This document shows positions 38,170-46,122 of a DNA stretch of 64,000 nt, one piece after another. The notes below the pieces were generated by a model, which saw only the letters and a program-made list of their open reading frames with translations, ran no database searches and was not told the origin of the DNA. The stretch is taken from the NCBI RefSeq assembly GCF_009828025.1, contig NZ_WTYA01000005.1, forward strand, positions 1 to 64,000, written 5' to 3'. Position numbers and translations under genes: made by a program. Each line of letters begins with the position of its first letter. The stretch's first letter is position 1. The DNA comes from Qipengyuania algicida. Its GTDB lineage: Bacteria > Pseudomonadota > Alphaproteobacteria > Sphingomonadales > Sphingomonadaceae.

Positions 38170-39452
38170 GGGTGATCTCCAATGCGCACGGTCAAGCCGA
38201 TGCCGATTGCTATACGCGGTTTATCGTTAACGAACCCACCATAGGAACGATCGACCGAACCGAACACATAGCCGTCCAGGCGATCGCTAAAGGTGTGGGT
38301 GAAGGTCGAGCGGAAGCTGAGCAGCTCGATATCGCGGAAACTTGTTGTATTCGGATCGTTGGACTTGCTGCTGGTGTAACCGGCAGTCGCGCTGAGGCGA
38401 TCGCGATCCGACACTGTCTGGGTATATTGTGCCGACACCGAGTCGGTATTGCGAATGCGACCAAGCGCGCTGGGTTGCTGCGCGCGGTCATAGGAAAGGC
38501 AGAAGCTGCGCCGACTGTTCTGGTTGCAGATCGAAACAGAGCCGGCCGCCGTTACATTGGAATAGCTCGGAAATTGGCTATTAGCTTCCGAATGGGTTGC
38601 AGAAACGCCCGCCGATGCCGACAGATGCCAGAATTCACCGAGCTGCGTATCCATCGTGGCGAACAGGCCGAAGGTGGTCGCACTGGGGTAAATCGCCTGG
38701 TAATGGGTATAGCGACCGTTGCCGGTCAGGCCAACCTGTGTCCGCTGGGAAAGCTGATGGGTATAACCAAGCCCTGCGGAAACGCTGTCGTAATCCGTGT
38801 TGCCGAATGAGCTGCCAGAATTGCCGGTGACGATCAGTTTCTGATAGCCGACATTGGCGTTGAATGAAGATCGCTCGCTGAGCTGGGTCGTTCCCTGCGC
38901 ACCAACATTGATATTGGTCGTGCGACCGCTGAGGCCGAGCAGGGTGATGTCTTCTCCCGGCACCAGCAAGCTTGGGTCGGTAACGGGCGTACCGACGTCG
39001 GAGCCTGTTCCTCCGGGAGTCAACGATGCCGGCAGTCGGCCGATATAGTCATACCGACCGCGCGGAGAGGATGATGTAACGCTGGCGTTTGCCGACAGAG
39101 TCGTGCGCTCGCTCGTGCGCTTCGTGACGCTTAGATTGCCGCCATAGCTATCATCGAAACCGTATTTGCTTGTGTAGGCACGTCCGCGCGCAAACGCGCT
39201 CAGGTTGAAGCTGGACGTGGGCCCCTTGCTGGTCAGCCATGGCCGCACCTCGACACTGCCGGCACCGACCCAGTCGGAAGAACTGTCGGTAGAGCCGGTA
39301 TCGGAATATCCCAGGAACGGGTTTGAATCAGCCTCAGCATCAACTTTGACGATGATTCCCTTGCGCACCTCTTGTGCATGCACGATGGCGGGTAAGGTCA
39401 GCGTCGTGCATGAGAGCAATAATGCCCTTGAAAGCGTACGGATATTTTTCAC
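38166..39452 (-). CDS. outer-membrane beta-barrel protein of the EPS locus
   Basis: Predicted secreted barrel of 428 residues. A GTG at 39452, preceded by GAGGA, yields a signal peptide (ALLLSCTTLTLPAIVHAQ). The mature part is rich in alternating hydrophobic/polar strands with S/T/N/G-rich turns and ends in a terminal strand IAIGIGLTVRIGDHP, as in outer-membrane proteins. Repeated strand motifs such as RDRLSATAGYTSS and ERTTLSANASVTSS are typical of the barrel protein found in exosortase-linked EPS loci. It lies between Wza and Wzz and may help the polymer cross or attach to the outer membrane. Confidence 0.8.
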   Translation of the reverse strand: MKNIRTLSRALLLSCTTLTLPAIVHAQEVRKGIIVKVDAEADSNPFLGYSDTGSTDSSSDWVGAGSVEVRPWLTSKGPTSSFNLSAFARGRAYTSKYGFDDSYGGNLSVTKRTSERTTLSANASVTSSSPRGRYDYIGRLPASLTPGGTGSDVGTPVTDPSLLVPGEDITLLGLSGRTTNINVGAQGTTQLSERSSFNANVGYQKLIVTGNSGSSFGNTDYDSVSAGLGYTHQLSQRTQVGLTGNGRYTHYQAIYPSATTFGLFATMDTQLGEFWHLSASAGVSATHSEANSQFPSYSNVTAAGSVSICNQNSRRSFCLSYDRAQQPSALGRIRNTDSVSAQYTQTVSDRDRLSATAGYTSSKSNDPNTTSFRDIELLSFRSTFTHTFSDRLDGYVFGSVDRSYGGFVNDKPRIAIGIGLTVRIGDHP

Positions 39453-39462
39453 TGTCCCGTCC

Positions 39463-40131
39463 TCAGGGCACGATGATGACGTCACCGGGTTCTACGGTAA
39501 CGATGCCTGCCCTCTGCACATCCCCCGTGTTCACACCCGATTTGAACAGCTGGCCGAGATGAACGTGATACACCTTCATCTGATCCCCGGCCCCCCGAAT
39601 AAGCGTGACATTATCCATATTGGCAAACTCGGCAGGGCCGCCGGCCAGACTGATCGCCTGCAATACATTGACGTAGCGGTTGGTATTGAAAACGCCCGGT
39701 GAGCGAACTTTACCCATGATCGAGAAGGACATACCCGCAGTATCGGTCACCGTTACCGTCACGAACGGCACATCGCCGCGATACTGGTCGCGCAGTCGTT
39801 CGCTGACGAGCTTTTCCACATCCTGCGGACGAAGGCCCGAGACCTTGAGCTGGCCGACCAACGGAAAAGCGATCGTGCCATCGGGGAGCACCTTGAGCTG
39901 GCGCTGGAGCCGCTCTTCACCCCAAACGTAGATGTTGAGGTCATCTCCCGGATTGATCCGATAGGTCGAAATCGACGGGGTCGGTTGCCCGGCAGTCGTG
40001 GTCGAGCGACTAGCCGCTTGCGCCGGTGCCTGTGCGTGGGCCATATTGGCCATTGGCAACGCGAGAAGCGCGATTGCTGAAATGACCATCGTGACTATCT
40101 GCTTGCGAGCAAGTGAGATGTTTCTGAACAA
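39463..40131 (-). CDS. polysaccharide export protein, Wza type
   Basis: Outer-membrane export channel subunit, 222 residues. Signal peptide ISAIALLALPMANMAHAQA, without a lipobox cysteine. The Poly_export domain starts STYRINPGDDLNIYVWGEERL with FPLVGQLKVSGLRPQDVEKLV. One SLBB domain follows (SFSIMGKVRSPGVFNT and the ISLAGGPAEFANMDNV block). The protein is short, lacking the second SLBB repeat and the C-terminal amphipathic helix of E. coli Wza, so the neighbouring barrel may provide the outer-membrane pore. The stop lies ten bases before the barrel gene start. Confidence 0.9.
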   Translation of the reverse strand: MFRNISLARKQIVTMVISAIALLALPMANMAHAQAPAQAASRSTTTAGQPTPSISTYRINPGDDLNIYVWGEERLQRQLKVLPDGTIAFPLVGQLKVSGLRPQDVEKLVSERLRDQYRGDVPFVTVTVTDTAGMSFSIMGKVRSPGVFNTNRYVNVLQAISLAGGPAEFANMDNVTLIRGAGDQMKVYHVHLGQLFKSGVNTGDVQRAGIVTVEPGDVIIVP

Positions 40132-40188
40132 TAGAGGATTCCTGCCTTGGCGCTGGATTTTTTACTTTGCCGGGGTATTAACACGGCC

Positions 40189-41769
40189 ATGCCACATGGC
40201 CAACACATTGTCTCTCGCCCCATCCCGTTTAGACACATGGTGGCTATCATATCCTTAACGCTGCTCTTTACGCTGGGAGGGTGTGCCAGTTCCCAGCAAA
40301 AGGCGGAAAAGGAAGCGGCAATCGCCCAGCAATTGCTTAATCAGGGTGACGTGCAAGGCGCCAGCAGGGCAATTGCACGTGCCCTGTCCTATCGCGATGA
40401 TCAGGAAGATATTCTCCTGCTGGACGCGCGGATCAAATACCGTTTGCAGGATTTTCGCCCTGCGTTCGATGCCTATCGCGTAGTTTTGGCGATGGACCCC
40501 AACAATATGGAGGCGCTCTCGGCTATCTCGGAACTCGGCGTGGCGGTCGGTGACAAGAACACGGCCGAGGACGCGATCAAGCGGGCGTTGGCGATCAATC
40601 CCGATATCCCGGAAGTGTTGCTGTCAAAGGGCGTGCTTGAACTATCCGACAAGGATTATGACGGTGCCATCGCGACTGGCGAAAAAATTCTTGCCCGAAA
40701 TCCGCAGGATCCACGTGGCACAGTGCTCAAGGCACGTGGACTGTTTCTGCAAGGCAAGCGGGCTGAGGCTTTAACCATGCTGAGCGATGCGGCGTCCAAA
40801 TACGGGAACAACGGGTTGGTTTCATCGGCATTGCTCGAAGTTGCCCGCGCCCAAGGGGATGTTCCACTTATGCTCGAGCAGTTTGCGTTCCTTAGTGGGC
40901 AAAACCCGCAGAGCGTCGACCTCGCGCTCGACGAGATAAATGTACGGTACAAGTCTGGAGACGTGACCGGCGCGAGAGCGGTGGGGCTTTCGATGCTGGA
41001 GCGGTTTGGTAACGATAGCCAGGCGATGGGGCGGTTGGTCGATATGTGGGACGAGTATGACGTCACACCGCTGACAGATCAGGATATCGCCGCTGTCGCG
41101 AGCAAGGATGGCATGGATGCCAGATTGGCTGTGGCGCGTTTCTATATCGATCATGCCAAGTCCGATGTGGCGGCGAAGCTGGTCGCCGGTTCGAGCGATC
41201 CGCGTGCGTCTGGGCTGCTGGCGCGGATCGGGATCGAGCAAGGTAATCCCCAGGCTGCTGCTGCTGCACGCAAGATCATTGAGCAGGACACAACCAATTG
41301 CGAAGCGCTCACCGGCCTTGCGGAATGGGACCTGATGCACGGCAAGCCGAACGATGCGATCACGCAGGCGCAGGTCGTTGCGACCGACTGCCTCGATCGG
41401 ATCGACGGTTATGTCCTGCTTGCAAAAGCCTATCAGAAAGCCAATCGTCCCGCAGGCGTCGAACGGGTTTATCGCGAAGGCATCGAAGCGCACCCCCAGG
41501 ATCCTAACCTGACCAAATCCTTTGCCGACTGGCTCGTATCTCGCGGTAACATCGATGCTGCGGAATCCGCAGTCCGTCGCCTCTCCAATGTTGCCCCATC
41601 GCGCGAATCGAGTTGGGATATCTATCTCGAAATATGCCAGAAAGCGAAAGACTCAGCGTGTACGGCCGATGCCAGGCAGGGTTTGCTACAGTCCAAGACC
41701 GCTTATGCGCTCGATCCCTTGCCAGGTATTCGCCGAGCCAACCCGCTGGTCGGCAGGACATGGCAGTGA
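40189..41769 (+). CDS. TPR-repeat lipoprotein of the EPS locus
   Basis: Predicted lipoprotein with many tetratricopeptide repeats, 526 residues from the ATG at 40189. Signal sequence and lipobox ISLTLLFTLGGC. The rest is helical TPR-type repeats, for example DVQGASRAIARALSYR and DFRPAFDAYRVVLAMDPNNM followed by AEDAIKRALAINPDIPEVLL. A TTG at 40147 has a better ribosome-binding site (AGAGGA) but would give a 46-residue leader, so the start is uncertain. It diverges from wza and overlaps the next glycosyltransferase gene. Comparable TPR lipoproteins (PrsT-like) occur in exosortase EPS loci and may scaffold assembly or secretion. Confidence 0.82.
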   Translation: MPHGQHIVSRPIPFRHMVAIISLTLLFTLGGCASSQQKAEKEAAIAQQLLNQGDVQGASRAIARALSYRDDQEDILLLDARIKYRLQDFRPAFDAYRVVLAMDPNNMEALSAISELGVAVGDKNTAEDAIKRALAINPDIPEVLLSKGVLELSDKDYDGAIATGEKILARNPQDPRGTVLKARGLFLQGKRAEALTMLSDAASKYGNNGLVSSALLEVARAQGDVPLMLEQFAFLSGQNPQSVDLALDEINVRYKSGDVTGARAVGLSMLERFGNDSQAMGRLVDMWDEYDVTPLTDQDIAAVASKDGMDARLAVARFYIDHAKSDVAAKLVAGSSDPRASGLLARIGIEQGNPQAAAAARKIIEQDTTNCEALTGLAEWDLMHGKPNDAITQAQVVATDCLDRIDGYVLLAKAYQKANRPAGVERVYREGIEAHPQDPNLTKSFADWLVSRGNIDAAESAVRRLSNVAPSRESSWDIYLEICQKAKDSACTADARQGLLQSKTAYALDPLPGIRRANPLVGRTWQ

Positions 41770-42539
41770 GTGAAGGTGCTGCTGAACCGCTGACTTTTCT
41801 CAATATCGCGTTTTCGCAGCTCACTCTGGACCAGGCAGTGGAGTGGGTCGAACGCCACGCGCATGAGGACAGCTTCACCTATGTTGTCACGCCGAACGTC
41901 GATCATGTGGTGATGTATCACGGCAAAGGTGACGAGCCGTGGCGAACTGCCTATCGGCAGGCTGTCGTTGAGAGCGATCTGCGCCTCAATGATAGCCGTA
42001 TCCTCGCTAAACTGGCGAAGCTTTCGGGCGAAAGTCTCAGGATTGCGCCCGGCAGCGATTTGGTTAAGCAATTGATCGGCAGGTTAGGAGGGAAGAACAG
42101 GTCTCTGGCGCTCGTTGGTGGTCAGGTACGTGAGGCCGATTGGTTGCGACATAACCTGCCGAATTGCGCGATAAAGCATCTCGATCCACCGATGGGGGTG
42201 CGTGACAGCGCGCTTGCACGAGAAGAAATCACACACTTTGTCGAGGCTGCACGGGCGGATATCGTGCTCTTCGCCATCGGCGCCCCGCAGAGCGAAATCG
42301 TCGCGAGAGAAATCGCCCAGCGCGGTAAGGCTCGCGGTGTGGCGTTGTGTATCGGGGCTTCGGTGGAGTTTCTTAGCGGTGCGAAGCGGCGCGCTCCGCT
42401 GATCATGCAGAAGATCGGGTTGGAGTGGCTGTTCCGCCTTGCGAGCGAGCCTACGCGGCTATGGCAACGTTATCTGGTCAAAGGACCAAGGATTTTCGCT
42501 ATCTGGTGGGCAGACAGGCAAACGAGCCGTCGACGGTAG
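41760..42539 (+). CDS. WecG/TagA/CpsF family glycosyltransferase
   Basis: Predicted peripheral-membrane glycosyltransferase (GT26), 259 residues, adding a sugar to a lipid-linked intermediate. Family features are FLNIAFSQLTLDQAVEWV at the start, VVTPNVDHVVMY, LNDSRILAKLAKLSG with the catalytic aspartate region, the GGKNRSLALVGG turn, PPMGVRD, and FAIGAPQSEIVARE followed by CIGASVEFLSGAKRRAP. The ATG at 41760 overlaps the TPR gene end by ten bases, indicating translational coupling. It ends five bases before the convergent DUF1996 gene. Confidence 0.9.
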   Translation: MAVSEGAAEPLTFLNIAFSQLTLDQAVEWVERHAHEDSFTYVVTPNVDHVVMYHGKGDEPWRTAYRQAVVESDLRLNDSRILAKLAKLSGESLRIAPGSDLVKQLIGRLGGKNRSLALVGGQVREADWLRHNLPNCAIKHLDPPMGVRDSALAREEITHFVEAARADIVLFAIGAPQSEIVAREIAQRGKARGVALCIGASVEFLSGAKRRAPLIMQKIGLEWLFRLASEPTRLWQRYLVKGPRIFAIWWADRQTSRRR

Positions 42540-42544
42540 GTCGT

Positions 42545-43804
42545 TTATCCTCGCTTAGGAGCGTCGACGATGGGTTTGGGGTTTCTCCAGCCATAACTGG
42601 GCACCGAAGCGCCTTTGATTTGCGTTCCGTCGCAAAGGTCCCCGCCGCTCGCATTTTTGAAACCGTTGATGCAATTCTTCAACCATGTAGCCAGCGTCTG
42701 GTCGTCCCACGCACCAAACCAATCAGCGTGTAGCGTTTCTCCAGCGGCAGTGTCGGCCATGATGTCTGACGAGAATTTCGCAGAGCGCATCTGATCCCGC
42801 ATTGTCCATGTAACGATAAAATGAAAATCGGGCGTCTGGAACTTGTGACCACGTGGGCAAACCTGTTGTCCCCTGTTGTTCCAGTACATTTGTGCCATGT
42901 GGCTGCGATGGTCCGGGCTGTCGAGCTGCGTACCGTTCCAGCAATTGTTGGCGGCGATCTGGGCGAGGAATTTGGCCCCGTTCTGGCACTTGCTGAGCAC
43001 TTCGTTCATGTCGCGCGACGATATCGCCGGCTTCGTGCAGACGAAATTGACCGGGTCTTTCGTATCGGAAGCCGTTTTCCCGCCGGTCATTGCTCGCCCG
43101 AACACATACCGCAGCCCACGGGGCAGGCCGATGCATTCGATAGTCGCGGTATGACACAATGGGTCGGAGGTCGGACGTCGCTTGTAATATACCGTGGCAT
43201 AATCCGGTAGAATGACCTTCTGACCGTTCATCAATGCCGGCATCCAATATGCCGAGCGATTGAGTTCACCGCAGGTGCTGGAACCGGTTTTTCGCAGACT
43301 CTGATACGTGCTGCTTGCATTGGCCAAGCTGTTGCCGAAAAACAGGTGGAGATGGCTTTTACCCGGCTGGTCAGGGTAAACGACGGGGTCGTCGTAGGAC
43401 AGATGCGAAGGCGCGCAAGTGAGGCGAAATGCACCAAGGACGTCGGGGGCAGCACTGTGTGGAATCTTCCCTGTTCCATGTGCGCGGACGAGCATTCGAT
43501 CGCGATGATAATTGGGCGCGATCGGTTCCAGCTCCTTGAATGAATCTCCAGCGGCCGAGGGCTCGGCATCTTGGGATGCCGCGAGCCCGTTGGATGGAGC
43601 ATTCGGACAATCGAGTTTCAGCACGCCGGTGTGGCCGGGGCCGCTGGACGATGTATCGCACTTGTCTGATCGCTTGGACGCGTCAGCCCGTGTGGGAACT
43701 GTCAGGGCAAGCGCTACACAAGCCAGCGTAATGGCAGCCAGCAATACGGCGAGCAATTGCCATAACGCATGGACCCTTCCAAATTGACTCAGTTTCAAAT
43801 CCAT
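42545..43804 (-). CDS. DUF1996 protein (second copy)
   Basis: Exported or membrane-anchored protein of unknown function, 419 residues. It has one N-terminal helix (LLAVLLAAITLACVALALTV) rather than a clear lipobox, then a DUF1996 domain closely parallel to the copy at 25795: CAPSHLSYDDPVVYP, GKSHLHLFFGN, YWMPAL, YYKRRP, RGLRYVFGR, NCWNGTQLDSPDHRSH, HADWFGAWDDQTL, then a CINGF and GGDLCDG tail. The strong parallel suggests duplication or a conserved paired role. It is convergent with the WecG-type gene and followed by the two-gene spike-like unit upstream on the same strand. Confidence 0.87.
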   Translation of the reverse strand: MDLKLSQFGRVHALWQLLAVLLAAITLACVALALTVPTRADASKRSDKCDTSSSGPGHTGVLKLDCPNAPSNGLAASQDAEPSAAGDSFKELEPIAPNYHRDRMLVRAHGTGKIPHSAAPDVLGAFRLTCAPSHLSYDDPVVYPDQPGKSHLHLFFGNSLANASSTYQSLRKTGSSTCGELNRSAYWMPALMNGQKVILPDYATVYYKRRPTSDPLCHTATIECIGLPRGLRYVFGRAMTGGKTASDTKDPVNFVCTKPAISSRDMNEVLSKCQNGAKFLAQIAANNCWNGTQLDSPDHRSHMAQMYWNNRGQQVCPRGHKFQTPDFHFIVTWTMRDQMRSAKFSSDIMADTAAGETLHADWFGAWDDQTLATWLKNCINGFKNASGGDLCDGTQIKGASVPSYGWRNPKPIVDAPKRG

Positions 43805-43856
43805 TTGCAGAGCTTACCAGCGTTTTCCATGAATAGTCACTGAGTATGCGCAAGGA

Positions 43857-45674
43857 TCATTCACAGAGCGAAAATGCAGCTGCCGCAATAACCTCCTGGC
43901 TATCAGGGGCGCGGTTGACGGACGGAGCGATGCTTCCCGGCGCGAAATCGGCAATCGACACCTGAATGGTTCCCGTAGTCCGCTGCGTGACCGGGGCGGC
44001 AATGTCGTCAATGAAAGTGCCGTTGTTCCAGCTGATCGCGCTGGTCCCGAAGGCGCGCGCAATCGCCACCCCAAGGCCATTTGCCGGGACCGTGAGCGCC
44101 GAAGTCGTCGTGACTGGATCGCTTACCGAACCGATGGTTTTCTTGGCGGTTGAACTCGCCGCCGCATTCGCACCGACCAGTTGGCGGATATGGCAGGCGA
44201 TATCGGCACCGCTGCTGTTGACCGTGATAACGACAGTCTGGCTTCCTGCCGAAGCGGAAATGTAGATGTAGAGATGCGTGCCGTATTGCGTGTTGCTGAT
44301 ATCCTCGACCACCAGCGTTGCAGCGTTCCCGCCGACCGTAACGCCGGTCACGCGGCGATTGTCGACCACGATCGCGAGCAAGTTTACGCCTGCGGCTATC
44401 TCGGCGGTGAAGCTGATGCTGTTCGCGACACCAGATGCGGCGGTCCCGCTAAAGGGCAAACTCGCCGCAGGCACATAGCTGACGGAGGTAGGAGCAGCGG
44501 CAGTCGTTACCGTGGTCGTGATCGTCTGCACTGGTCCCTGCACATGGCCACCATCGTATGCAGCAACCTGAACCACGTAATCGCCATCGCTGGCAGGACC
44601 GTTTCCATCGCCGACCCAGCGCAGCTTGGGTTGATAATAGGGGTCCGAGATATCAAACAGCGCCGCGTCCGCACCGCCGACGATAGCGAAAGTGGCATGG
44701 ATGCCATCATGCGTCAGCGCCAGCGAGAACGGCGAACCATTGGTCGCGTCCACGGTGTCCGCGCTGGTGATCGTCGGGCCAGCGGCGGCAGGCTCGGCGA
44801 AGATACGCGTCATGCGCCGACCTTGCTCGCGGACATTCGCCGCAGTGCCGTAGTGCCGCCCGTTGTTGCCAGTGACATTCCCATCGGCACCCATTGCGTA
44901 GAAAGTGTTGGCGTTCTCCAGGGACGCCTGGACATGGGCGCGGTTGATGAGGTCCATAGCCGGGTCGTAGTTCGTGCCGCTCGCCAGCCAGTAATTGGGG
45001 AGCATCGAGCCGATCACGTATTTCGCTCCGCTTGCACCCGTCACGCGCGTACGGCTCTGCGCAATCTGTGTCGCCATCACGGAGGCGTATGTCGCCTGCG
45101 AGACGCCATCGTTTGCGTCCTGCTCACCGTGCACCCACGAGAACACGACTTCAATATCCATCCCGGCAAAGTCCGGATGGACCGCCGCCGCAGCGATTGC
45201 GGCGTTGGCCTGCGAGATCATCTCCTCGAACAGGCTGCCGCCGCCACTTGCCGCCGGATACCAGCTGGGCGCAGTCTGGCTGACCATGTGTGTCGAGCCG
45301 CGCGCTGTCGGCACCAGCAGCACCTTGTCCGCATAGCCGCTCTCGATTGCTTCGCGCGCCATGTATTCGCCGGGCGAGAGCCAGCTGGTCGAGCCGGTGT
45401 TGCCCGGCTGTCCCAACTGCATTTGCGTATCGTTATGGTAGAGCGGAACGATGCTGCTGCTGATCGAAGGCGTCGCTTGCAGCGAAGTCCCATCGCCATA
45501 CTGGTAAATCCCGGCGTAATCCGTATCGACCGCATTATCCCGCGTCGCGTAGTAGCCGACCTGGTTGGATTGCCCGTCAAGAATGGCGACCAACAACTTA
45601 TCGGGAGAAATCACCCCACTGGTGTCAAGCATGCTCAGCGCAGACGTCGAACTGAAACCGAAGCCCAGCATCAT
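43857..45674 (-). CDS. large SGNH/sialate O-acetylesterase-like protein, phage or GTA spike-type
   Basis: A 605-residue protein starting MMLGFGFSSTSAL, with no signal peptide. Residues about 25-290 resemble the SASA/SGNH esterase fold: AILDGQSNQVGY (GQSN with the nucleophile serine), then FSWVHGEQDAN, and a late LTHDGIHA. The remainder is glycine/threonine-rich beta-sandwich-like sequence ending AAAFSLCE. It overlaps the spike-base gene by ATGA. Lack of export signal plus this partner suggests a phage-like or gene-transfer-agent head-spike protein that binds or deacetylates polysaccharide. An EPS-modifying esterase is the alternative. Confidence 0.7.
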   Translation of the reverse strand: MMLGFGFSSTSALSMLDTSGVISPDKLLVAILDGQSNQVGYYATRDNAVDTDYAGIYQYGDGTSLQATPSISSSIVPLYHNDTQMQLGQPGNTGSTSWLSPGEYMAREAIESGYADKVLLVPTARGSTHMVSQTAPSWYPAASGGGSLFEEMISQANAAIAAAAVHPDFAGMDIEVVFSWVHGEQDANDGVSQATYASVMATQIAQSRTRVTGASGAKYVIGSMLPNYWLASGTNYDPAMDLINRAHVQASLENANTFYAMGADGNVTGNNGRHYGTAANVREQGRRMTRIFAEPAAAGPTITSADTVDATNGSPFSLALTHDGIHATFAIVGGADAALFDISDPYYQPKLRWVGDGNGPASDGDYVVQVAAYDGGHVQGPVQTITTTVTTAAAPTSVSYVPAASLPFSGTAASGVANSISFTAEIAAGVNLLAIVVDNRRVTGVTVGGNAATLVVEDISNTQYGTHLYIYISASAGSQTVVITVNSSGADIACHIRQLVGANAAASSTAKKTIGSVSDPVTTTSALTVPANGLGVAIARAFGTSAISWNNGTFIDDIAAPVTQRTTGTIQVSIADFAPGSIAPSVNRAPDSQEVIAAAAFSLCE

Positions 45675-45943
45675 GCGCAACCCACGATTCCAGTGACAGA
45701 CGTACCGCTATCCCGAACATGCGATATGCGCAGCGGAACGATTTGTCCGGCTACTACTGTCAACAACACGTCTTCTGATGAATCGATTGCACGAACGACA
45801 ATTGTTCCCGCGCTTCCGACCGCAAAAGCTTTCGGAATCTCATCCAATTTGTTGGTGTCATTAGGGGCGATGGTAAAGGCGATGCGGGTGGGACTGATGA
45901 GGGTGTCGGCCAGATGACCGAACCGATCAAACGTGTCAGGCAT
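45671..45943 (-). CDS. spike base protein, RCAP_Rcc01079 (GhsA)-like
   Basis: A 90-residue protein starting MPDTFDRFGHLADTLISP. It matches, by my recall of the family pattern, the small Rhodobacter GTA spike base protein family: SPTRIAFTIAPNDTNKL, then KAFAVGSAGTIVVRAID, then VVAGQIVPLRISHVRDSGTS and a final IVGCA. The ATG at 45943 is chosen because homology begins there; the open frame extends to 46045 without a ribosome-binding site. In R. capsulatus such a protein forms the base of head spikes that recognise the capsule. It is the first gene of a two-gene unit with the SGNH protein. Confidence 0.75.
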   Translation of the reverse strand: MPDTFDRFGHLADTLISPTRIAFTIAPNDTNKLDEIPKAFAVGSAGTIVVRAIDSSEDVLLTVVAGQIVPLRISHVRDSGTSVTGIVGCA

Positions 45944-46011
45944 ATGCTTATGCTTCTTTGATTTAAGAAGGGCAAAGCTGTTAGAACCGAAAATATTCTG
46001 TAGGAAAGAGT

Positions 46012-46036
46012 AAAAATAACCATAATGGTTATTTTT
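46012..46036. terminator. bidirectional intrinsic-terminator-like palindrome
   Basis: AAAAATAACCAT at 46012-46023 and ATGGTTATTTTT at 46025-46036 are perfect inverted repeats around one base. On either strand this makes a stem ending in a run of T, the shape of an intrinsic terminator. It lies 87 bases beyond the flippase stop and 69 bases before the spike-base start, both on the minus strand, so it likely ends the wzy-wzx transcript and insulates the spike-like pair. Confidence 0.6.
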
Positions 46037-46122
46037 CTGCGCCAATGACGATAGTTAAGGCCGGTGCTTTGCCTGTTCCTACCGATGAATTGAGAGGTTG
46101 GGCAATCCGACCTTCGCGATTG

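Noticed and set aside
43857..45943. Complete prophage
   Set aside because: Only two spike-like genes are present; no integrase, capsid, terminase or attachment-site duplication was seen around them.
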